This document shows, piece by piece, positions 21,101 to 21,710 of a DNA stretch of 21,710 nucleotides. The notes beneath the pieces were generated by a model that was not told the origin of the DNA, did not search any database, and saw only the letters and a program-made list of their open reading frames with translations. The translations under genes and the position numbers were made by a program. Location: assembly GCF_001949145.1 (NCBI RefSeq), contig NW_019091534.1:517462-539171 (forward strand), written 5' to 3'. Every line of letters starts with the position of its first letter. Positions within the stretch are counted from its first letter, which is position 1. This DNA comes from Acanthaster planci. Lineage: Eukaryota; Echinodermata; Asteroidea; Valvatida; Acanthasteridae.

Positions 21101-21710
21101 GAGTAGAAGATTAAAAGAAATGGATGTTGGAAAAGTGCCATGTGGGAAGAGCATGAAATCAATTGTCTCAAAGAGACCTGTAGTTATAAATTTTAGCATC
21201 ACAATTTCCACTTCTAAATAAGATGAACCACAGATTTCCTGTAATGTATCTGTTATAATTTGAAATACATGTACATGTAGTCCTTCCTATGCAGTCCTTG
21301 ATTGCTGTTTCTCGGTTTTGGTACAGTACTGATATTGCTTGTGTTGTCAATGTATGGCTGCAGGGCTAGTAATATTAAACATAGGGCTTGGCTGGTTTAT
21401 CTAATAGATAGTTTGGTACAGTATTGTATGTTTTGCAGATTTGAGTCAGTTCTTCAGTCAATATCCTTTGTTCAACAAAACTGTGATCTGAAAGTTACCT
21501 TTAAGGATTCTGTTGTTCATTTTATAGCCAAAGACTTCCTTGCTGATATGAAGACGTGGACAGCTTCAACATCTATTCTCAAATGTTTGATCTGTGTTTT
21601 GTACATGTTTTTAAACTTGTGTCTTGCCAGATTTGGAAGATATCCAGTCCTTCACCTCCTTTGGCTCCAAGAGCAGCGGTGTCCTGACCAACCTGAATCT
21701 GCAGCTCACC
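26..21710 (+). CDS. Large multidomain extracellular protein gene, 25 exons, partial at both ends (PAN domain plus FN3-like tandem modules)
   Basis: Joined exons: 26-199, 735-895, 2222-2338, 2678-2767, 3424-3563, 4515-4677, 6242-6312, 6839-6993, 9423-9630, 10232-10507, 11215-11515, 12867-13075, 13436-13731, 14431-14525, 15241-15411, 15762-15942, 16242-16408, 17069-17196, 17394-17631, 18535-18703, 18982-19228, 19623-19743, 19889-20067, 20897-21056, 21631-21710+. All introns are GT-AG and the phase is kept at all 24 junctions with no in-frame stop, which is the main evidence that this is one gene. Order in the ~1,432-residue product: Cys-containing tail, linker between two polybasic sites, short helical stretch, unrecognised beta-rich domain, divergent FN3-like module, PAN/apple domain, at least six further FN3-like modules. 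Sequons (NGS, NTS, NMT, NIT, NET, NAT, NVT, NGS) and cysteine pairs suggest a secreted or surface protein, probably adhesive or matrix-like; that role is inference. Start and stop codons lie outside the window. I do not recognise a named orthologue. Confidence 0.9.
200..734 (+). other. Intron 1 (535 bp)
   Basis: AT-rich intronic sequence with T-runs near 473-490 and a good pyrimidine tract before the 734 acceptor. I see no gene, RNA or clear repeat. Confidence 0.85.
735..895 (+). CDS. Exon 2: acidic, probably helical linker
   Basis: The acceptor is ctctag at 729-734 after a strong T-rich tract; the donor is GTGAGT at 896. It enters with one base to complete Leu58 and ends in phase 1. The peptide is acidic and Met-rich at first (FAESMDSMEDM), then amphipathic with IDKARDYFRALL and one sequon (NGS). 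It lies between the two polybasic sites and has no cysteine. A spacer or propeptide fits better than a folded domain. Confidence 0.9.
896..2221 (+). other. Intron 2 (1,326 bp) with a CpG- and GAAC/GTTC-rich inverted-repeat patch
   Basis: Mostly AT-rich filler, with one TACATGTA at 1195-1202. The stretch 1771-1861 differs in composition and holds nested inverted repeats, listed separately. Small ORFs on both strands between 1705 and 2080 have no family resemblance and no splice continuity. Confidence 0.8.
1771..1861. repeat. Nested inverted repeats, GAAC/GTTC-dense
   Basis: Nine GAAC/GTTC tetramers lie in 91 bp. An outer arm at 1774-1781 (CCTGTTCT) pairs with 1844-1851 (AGAACAGG); an inner arm at 1789-1795 (GTGTTCT) pairs with 1824-1830 (AGAACAC). 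A 13-bp palindrome sits at 1776-1788. Five CpGs fall within 1807-1825. This could be a hairpin, a remnant of a mobile element or a protein-binding cluster. Confidence 0.6.
2222..2338 (+). CDS. Exon 3: linker end and second polybasic site
   Basis: The acceptor is ttgcag at 2216-2221; the donor is GTAACG at 2339. Phase 1 in, phase 1 out. The peptide contains ASRRSM, a hydrophobic MGLLIFG stretch, then TRRRRD (codons 2299-2316), a second furin-like site, followed by the sequon NTS. Both flanking junctions keep the frame. Confidence 0.88.
2339..2677 (+). other. Intron 3 (339 bp)
   Basis: Ordinary intronic sequence with a strong terminal pyrimidine tract. Nothing else seen. Confidence 0.85.
2678..2767 (+). 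CDS. Exon 4: start of the unclassified beta-rich region
   Basis: The acceptor is tttccttcccag at 2666-2677, a strong pyrimidine tract; the donor is GTGTGT at 2768. Phase 1 in and out. It encodes about 30 residues including FSLNLAPDADSGTWQGNF and a Gly-rich IIGGG. The alternating polar and hydrophobic pattern suggests beta strands. No named family was recognised. Confidence 0.88.
2768..3423 (+). other. Intron 4 (656 bp), contains the single N
   Basis: Holds a TACATGTA at 2854-2861 and an undetermined base at 3235. The minus-strand ORF across it has no recognisable product. No repeat stood out. Confidence 0.85.
3424..3563 (+). CDS. Exon 5: helical segment
   Basis: The acceptor is caacag at 3418-3423; the donor is GTAAGT at 3564. 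It enters with two bases (CAG, Gln) and ends in phase 0. The peptide has the sequon NMT and then amphipathic helices, e.g. IGELEAMLDLQ and VVQLMKDLRALYKTF. It has no cysteines. It runs straight into another helical stretch in exon 6. Confidence 0.9.
3564..4514 (+). other. Intron 5 (951 bp)
   Basis: AT-rich. Four TTCGAA hexamers (3989, 4012, 4277, 4331) flank a 260-bp core in a loosely symmetrical way, but no inverted repeat long enough to call an element was found. Confidence 0.8.
4515..4677 (+). CDS. Exon 6: helix end and first strands of the unclassified domain
   Basis: The acceptor is gagcag at 4509-4514; the donor is GTAAGT at 4678. Phase 0 in, phase 1 out. It opens with MEEAIDVFKNGKAGNSF, continuing the helical region. 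Strand-like runs follow: FDVVLSGTIPFP, FELEWALPIGG and FITLVF. The ATG at 4515 is an internal Met, because the previous exon joins it in frame. Confidence 0.9.
4678..6241 (+). other. Intron 6 (1,564 bp) with a fold-back hairpin
   Basis: Contains the hairpin at 5241-5314, listed separately, and three TACATGTA sites (4876, 5718, 5968). No coding signal in frame with the gene. A minus-strand ORF at 5821-6033 is short and unremarkable. Confidence 0.8.
5241..5314. repeat. Fold-back hairpin, 19-bp arms
   Basis: The arm at 5241-5259 pairs with 5296-5314: 15 perfect bases, one G/T wobble, then 3 more. The loop contains a further small inverted repeat (ACAATG, six bases, CATTGT). Weaker pairing extends outward to about 5232 and 5323. 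Possible remnant of a fold-back element; no target duplication was seen. Confidence 0.75.
6242..6312 (+). CDS. Exon 7: 71-bp exon within the unclassified domain
   Basis: The acceptor is atttcag at 6235-6241 after a T-rich tract; the donor is GTAGGA at 6313. It completes an Arg codon and ends in phase 0. It encodes ITGGGFFDMKIPVSFSVISM followed by KAK, alternating as beta strands do. It is short, but both neighbours need exactly this phase. Confidence 0.85.
6313..6838 (+). other. Intron 7 (526 bp)
   Basis: AT-rich intronic sequence; nothing distinct seen. Confidence 0.85.
6839..6993 (+). CDS. Exon 8: core of the unclassified domain with a Cys pair
   Basis: The acceptor is ttatag at 6833-6838; the donor is GTGAGT at 6994. 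Phase 0 in, phase 2 out. The peptide starts GGITPITGANLKGSVSVCF and has two cysteines close together (VCFILCAE), then FPTVAEILFSKFPLDV. The CxxxC in a hydrophobic strand is the most searchable signature of this region. Confidence 0.9.
7561..7568. repeat. Left target-site duplication of the MITE
   Basis: CCATTTTA directly before the left inverted repeat, identical to 7777-7784. Confidence 0.7.
7569..7776. mobile_element. MITE, probably hAT-like and non-autonomous
   Basis: Perfect 19-bp inverted repeats at 7572-7590 (GTTGTATTCGAGTCCATCA) and 7754-7772. The flanking 8-bp direct repeat CCATTTTA at 7561-7568 and 7777-7784 fits an 8-bp target duplication, as hAT elements leave. Subterminal AAGTCC motifs occur at 7594, 7604, 7614 and 7625 on the left, and inverted at 7735 and 7747 on the right, like transposase-binding arrays. 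With ~208 bp and no transposase it must be mobilised in trans. The superfamily assignment is inference. Confidence 0.82.
7777..7784. repeat. Right target-site duplication of the MITE
   Basis: CCATTTTA directly after the right inverted repeat. Confidence 0.7.
9423..9630 (+). CDS. Exon 9: end of the unclassified domain and Pro-rich hinge
   Basis: The acceptor is cattttcag at 9414-9422; the donor is GTAAAA at 9631. It completes an Arg codon and ends in phase 0. Strand-like repeats IRLRALVTLKIPFFG and TVLFKANLYRWEAP are followed by HQTIFDFHSKEP. A Pro/Ser/Thr-rich hinge follows (DTSPPEIEQYSTPP) before the next domain. Confidence 0.9.
9631..10231 (+). other. Intron 9 (601 bp)
   Basis: Ordinary intronic sequence. 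No repeat or RNA seen. Confidence 0.85.
10232..10507 (+). CDS. Exon 10: first half of a divergent FN3-like module
   Basis: The acceptor is caaaag at 10226-10231; the donor is GTAAGG at 10508. Phase 0 on both sides, 92 codons. It holds two cysteines (FGCLKDG, KACSVEQ). The module signature FHYQVGTAPGAGDVV is close to the YxWAVGTxPG string of the later FN3-like modules in exons 19 and 24. Confidence 0.92.
10508..11214 (+). other. Intron 10 (707 bp)
   Basis: AT-rich, with a small inverted repeat around 10646-10676 (AATCAAGATT and AATCTTGATT). Otherwise nothing distinct. Confidence 0.8.
11215..11515 (+). CDS. Exon 11: second half of the module, continuing toward the PAN domain
   Basis: The acceptor is ttcaaag at 11208-11214; the donor is GTAAGC at 11516. 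Phase 0 in, phase 1 out. It begins LLGGHPLYFTVYAMNNGGG, which matches the L-x-G-x-x-Y-x-x-V-x-A-x-N pattern of the last strands of an FN3 fold. It then reads FDVTLPTG where later modules have VDLTPP. The sequon NIT lies near its end. It is more GC-rich than its introns, as expected for coding sequence. Confidence 0.92.
11516..12866 (+). other. Intron 11 (1,351 bp)
   Basis: AT-rich with T-runs; no gene, RNA or clear element seen. ORFs on both strands lack any domain. Confidence 0.8.
12867..13075 (+). CDS. Exon 12: PAN/apple domain
   Basis: The acceptor is tgtacag at 12860-12866; the donor is GTACAA at 13076. Phase 1 in, phase 0 out. Residues 619-688 carry the PAN spacing: Cys649-x3-Cys653-x7-Cys661-x11-Cys673, in NLCARDCL, KCLSINYNYG and TCELL. 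CxSxxYN followed by CxL is the typical core of PAN_1 domains, which bind proteins or carbohydrates. The domain ends in exon 13 (FFSHYERLG). The identification rests on visible motif spacing, not on a profile search. Confidence 0.9.
13076..13435 (+). other. Intron 12 (360 bp), holding a tRNA-derived element
   Basis: More than a third of this intron is the tRNA-like element at 13147-13287. The rest is plain intronic sequence with a pyrimidine-rich 3' end. Confidence 0.85.
13147..13287 (-). repeat. tRNA-derived repeat inside a long inverted repeat
   Basis: On the minus strand a pol III A box (TAGCTCGGTGG, 13234-13244) and a B box matching the consensus (GGTTCGAGTCC, 13181-13191) have tRNA-like spacing. 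A D stem (GCTC/GAGC) and T stem (GTGGG/CCCAC) can form. The anticodon arm does not pair well and the acceptor stem is poor, so this is not a functional tRNA. A perfect 14-bp inverted repeat (13147-13160 and 13274-13287) encloses it, with an inner imperfect one (13164-13182 and 13252-13270, 15 of 19). A SINE head or tRNA-derived MITE fits. Confidence 0.8.
13436..13731 (+). CDS. Exon 13: PAN tail, FN3-like end with DFTPP, start of next module
   Basis: The acceptor is gtttcag at 13429-13435; the donor is GTAGGA at 13732. Phase 0 in, phase 2 out. HYERLG closes the PAN domain. LVHNNLYYFNIELLN is the late-strand pattern of an FN3-like module, ending in ADFTPP (13595-13612). A Cys-containing insertion follows (EPCVEFTPEEWERRCIED), so this module is longer than its neighbours: 165 residues between PP motifs against 99-117. 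Confidence 0.92.
13732..14430 (+). other. Intron 13 (699 bp)
   Basis: Contains a near-palindrome at 13876-13914, a TACATGTA at 14129 and a decoy acceptor at 13800. No coding exon here is compatible in phase with the gene. Confidence 0.8.
13876..13914. repeat. Short near-palindrome
   Basis: CACTTG at 13876 pairs with CAAGTG ending at 13914, and two ATCTTCATGA direct copies sit in the middle. About 39 bp, able to fold into a hairpin with one or two bulges. Confidence 0.55.
14431..14525 (+). CDS. Exon 14: insertion within the second FN3-like module
   Basis: The acceptor is acctcag at 14424-14430; the donor is GTAAGA at 14526. It supplies one base to complete Arg and ends in phase 1. The peptide has YIIDGPGSLTVFNG and TRSNTFIA. 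It leads directly into the conserved NWDG of exon 15. Confidence 0.88.
14526..15240 (+). other. Intron 14 (715 bp)
   Basis: Ordinary sequence with a T-run at 14731-14741. ORFs on both strands have no recognisable product. Confidence 0.85.
15241..15411 (+). CDS. Exon 15: first half of FN3-like module (NWDG, NETGI)
   Basis: The acceptor is atttgcag at 15233-15240; the donor is GTAAAA at 15412. Phase 1 on both sides. ANWDGIHDNETGIHGYTWSI is the conserved opening motif of the module family (W-x-G-x-x-D-x-E-[ST]-G-I-x-x-Y-x-W) and includes the sequon NET. A cysteine follows (GICADD). Confidence 0.92.
15412..15761 (+). other. Intron 15 (350 bp)
   Basis: AT-rich, with an A-run near 15552-15560. 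Nothing else seen. Confidence 0.85.
15762..15942 (+). CDS. Exon 16: module end with DKTPP and start of the next
   Basis: The acceptor is ttcaacag at 15754-15761; the donor is GTGAGT at 15943. Phase 1 in, phase 2 out. GAYYISVRALNKVEFGG is the late-strand pattern; a cysteine and IIDKTPP (15851-15871) end the module. The next module starts with YSVHHITYD and RIGMRVNAT; the NAT sequon is completed across the splice. Confidence 0.92.
16242..16408 (+). CDS. Exon 17: short FN3-like module body (DPES)
   Basis: The acceptor is ataaacag at 16234-16241; the donor is GTAAGA at 16409. It completes Thr and ends in phase 1. DPESHLLEYHLAAG replaces the usual DPESGIxxYxWAVG, so Gly-Ile and the Trp are missing. 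GVPCWVKVRAVNN is the late-strand pattern. This is the shortest module, 99 residues between PP motifs. Confidence 0.9.
16409..17068 (+). other. Intron 17 (660 bp)
   Basis: Ordinary intronic sequence; nothing distinct seen. Confidence 0.85.
17069..17196 (+). CDS. Exon 18: module end with DDSPP and start of the next
   Basis: The acceptor is tatttcag at 17061-17068 after a clear pyrimidine tract; the donor is GTAAAC at 17197. Phase 1 in, phase 0 out. ILVDDSPP (codons 17107-17127) ends the module. IPGDLFDGPYAGRDLTF opens the next one, resembling the linker strings of exons 20 and 21. Confidence 0.9.
17394..17631 (+). CDS. Exon 19: FN3-like module body (DPESGI, WAVGTQPG)
   Basis: The acceptor is ttcattag at 17386-17393; the donor is GTAGTT at 17632. 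Phase 0 in, phase 1 out. The peptide has CANWHNWHDPESGISSYLW, then AVGTQPG, a second cysteine (TACSDY), GEMYYSTLVAFHGG and the sequon NVT. This is the best example of the full module signature. Confidence 0.92.
17632..18534 (+). other. Intron 19 (903 bp) with low-complexity ATT/ATC stretches
   Basis: Diverged trinucleotide-like ATC/ATT/TTG sequence at 17650-17760 and 18255-18400, a G-run at 18227-18234 and a C-run at 18448-18453. Looks like decayed simple repeat. No gene. Confidence 0.75.
18535..18703 (+). CDS. Exon 20: DLTPP and FN3-like module first half
   Basis: The acceptor is cacattag at 18527-18534; the donor is GTACAT at 18704, overlapping a TACATGTA palindrome. Phase 1 in, phase 2 out. 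TVDLTPP (ending 18557) closes the previous module. WDHPLAGTTDLDFSS, then VEAQWHGFSDPESGIKDYQI follows the module consensus. Confidence 0.93.
18982..19228 (+). CDS. Exon 21: module second half and DLTPP; 3' end duplicated in the next intron
   Basis: The acceptor is atatttag at 18974-18981; the donor is GTGAGT at 19229. It completes Ser and ends in phase 0. The peptide has the sequon NGS, a His-rich stretch (EWHHFHLHHKDQVYVNLRTV) and FIVDLTPP (19157-19174). Its last ~113 bp, with the donor, are copied in tandem at 19239-19361. Confidence 0.93.
19229..19622 (+). other. Intron 21 (394 bp), starting with a copy of the exon 21 end
   Basis: The first third is the tandem copy at 19239-19361; the rest is plain intron with a pyrimidine-rich 3' end. 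Confidence 0.85.
19239..19361 (+). repeat. Tandem duplicate of exon 21 3' end plus splice donor
   Basis: Copies about 19116-19238 at an offset of 122 bp. In the 88 bp compared directly (19141-19228 against 19263-19350) there are 10 differences. The homologous frame of the copy stays open and still reads GDGLVVGEDADFQ before a GTGAG donor, but DLTPP has become DLTLP. Since 122 is not a multiple of 3, reading through from exon 21 reaches TAG at 19280. It is probably a non-functional partial exon copy. Confidence 0.85.
19623..19743 (+). CDS. Exon 22: FN3-like module first half (DDESGI)
   Basis: The acceptor is tcctgcag at 19615-19622, with a strong pyrimidine tract; the donor is GTATGT at 19744. 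Phase 0 in, phase 1 out. SLAVHWNYFDDESGIESFQL is the module opening. The intron position, phase 0 a few residues before the Trp, matches that of exon 19, which fits module duplication. Confidence 0.92.
19889..20067 (+). CDS. Exon 23: module second half ending VDPSPP
   Basis: The acceptor is gatgtttag at 19880-19888; the donor is GTGAGT at 20068. Phase 1 in, phase 0 out. LTLRPGALYVTQVKAKNQAK matches the L-x-P-G-x-x-Y-x-x-x-V-x-A-x-N strands of FN3, and IMVDPSPP (ending 20064) closes the module. Confidence 0.92.
20068..20896 (+). other. Intron 23 (829 bp)
   Basis: Contains weak inverted and direct repeats at 20178-20340 (GCAACAAATT twice) and a 10-bp-arm hairpin at 20400-20430 (AAAAGTTTTA and TAAAACTTTT). 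A plus-strand ORF at 20445-20804 has no family resemblance and no phase link to the gene. Confidence 0.75.
20897..21056 (+). CDS. Exon 24: FN3-like module first half; 3' end is copy 1 of a tandem repeat
   Basis: The acceptor is ccgtaatag at 20888-20896, with a weak pyrimidine tract; the donor is GTGAGT at 21057. Phase 0 in, phase 1 out. The peptide has YGGNLDGEAEEIF, then ASWLAADGQSGIKNYWVAVG. The last ~22 coding bases and the donor are the first of three tandem copies. Using the second donor at 21099 would run straight into TAG, so 21057 is preferred. Confidence 0.88.
21035..21160 (+). repeat. Three tandem copies of a 42-43 bp unit spanning the exon 24 donor
   Basis: Copy 1 starts at 21035 (22 coding bases, then the donor), copy 2 at 21077, copy 3 at about 21120. 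Over 32 bp copies 1 and 2 differ at 6 positions and share GTGAGTAGAA at 21057 and 21099. Copy 3 has the weaker GTGGGAAGAG at 21142. Confidence 0.75.
21057..21630 (+). other. Intron 24 (574 bp)
   Basis: Begins with tandem copies of the exon 24 end and has two overlapping TACATGTA sites at 21266-21279. A decoy acceptor at 21438 leads to an early stop. Confidence 0.8.
21631..21710 (+). CDS. Exon 25: continuation of the last module, cut by the window edge
   Basis: The acceptor is ttgccag at 21624-21630. It completes a Tyr codon, giving GTAPYLEDIQSFTSFG, where the family has GTxPG followed by D-I-x-x-F. The frame is open to 21710 (NLNLQLT), so the exon continues outside. Confidence 0.9.

Noticed and set aside
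21439-21492. Alternative exon 25 at the acceptor ttttgcag (21438), starting ATTTGAG like the real exon
   Set aside because: In the required phase it meets TGA at 21490, with no usable donor and no module motif. The resemblance to exon 25 is too weak to call a copy.
1-21710. Prokaryotic or viral content, CRISPR array or operon
   Set aside because: The coding signal is split by GT-AG introns with a preserved phase, and no repeat-spacer array or closely packed ORFs exist.

Overview
The window is eukaryotic genomic DNA. It carries one large, intron-rich protein-coding gene on the + strand, incomplete at both ends. I chained 25 exons (26 to 21710) by eye: every junction is GT-AG, the codon phase carries across all 24 introns without a break, and no stop codon interrupts the roughly 1,432-residue product (4,297 coding bases). 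Exons are about 70-300 bp and introns 145-2,429 bp. The protein style (PAN/apple domain plus tandem fibronectin-III-like modules ending in [VI]Dx[TS]PP), the moderate AT richness and the many TACATGTA palindromes suggest a marine invertebrate such as an amphioxus, echinoderm, hemichordate or mollusc. The species cannot be fixed from the sequence.

Layout of the product, numbering residues from the TAT codon at 27. Residues 1-48 are a Cys-containing tail of an upstream domain. Residues 49-142 are a linker bounded by two polybasic, furin-like sites (RRKRR and RRRR, 85 residues apart). Residues ~143-425 (exons 3-9) are a short helical stretch followed by a beta-rich region I do not recognise. Residues ~427-618 (exons 10-11) look like a divergent FN3-like module. 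Residues ~619-700 (exon 12 and the start of 13) are a PAN/apple domain. From ~701 to the window edge there are tandem FN3-like modules, with their terminal PP motif in exons 13, 16, 18, 20, 21 and 23; the last module runs off the edge. N-glycosylation sequons and paired cysteines fit an extracellular protein. No signal peptide or membrane segment lies inside the window, so secretion is inferred.

The introns hold the rest. Intron 8 has a probable hAT-like MITE (19-bp perfect inverted repeats, 8-bp target duplication, subterminal AAGTCC arrays). Intron 12 has a tRNA-derived element enclosed by a 14-bp perfect inverted repeat. Intron 6 has a fold-back hairpin and intron 2 a CpG- and GAAC/GTTC-rich nested inverted repeat. 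Two tandem duplications copy the 3' end of an exon plus its splice donor into the following intron (exons 21 and 24). No second gene, functional RNA gene, CRISPR array or prokaryotic-style operon was found. The region is mostly ordinary genic DNA of a multidomain extracellular protein; the main novelty is the unclassified exon 5-9 domain and the donor-spanning duplications.
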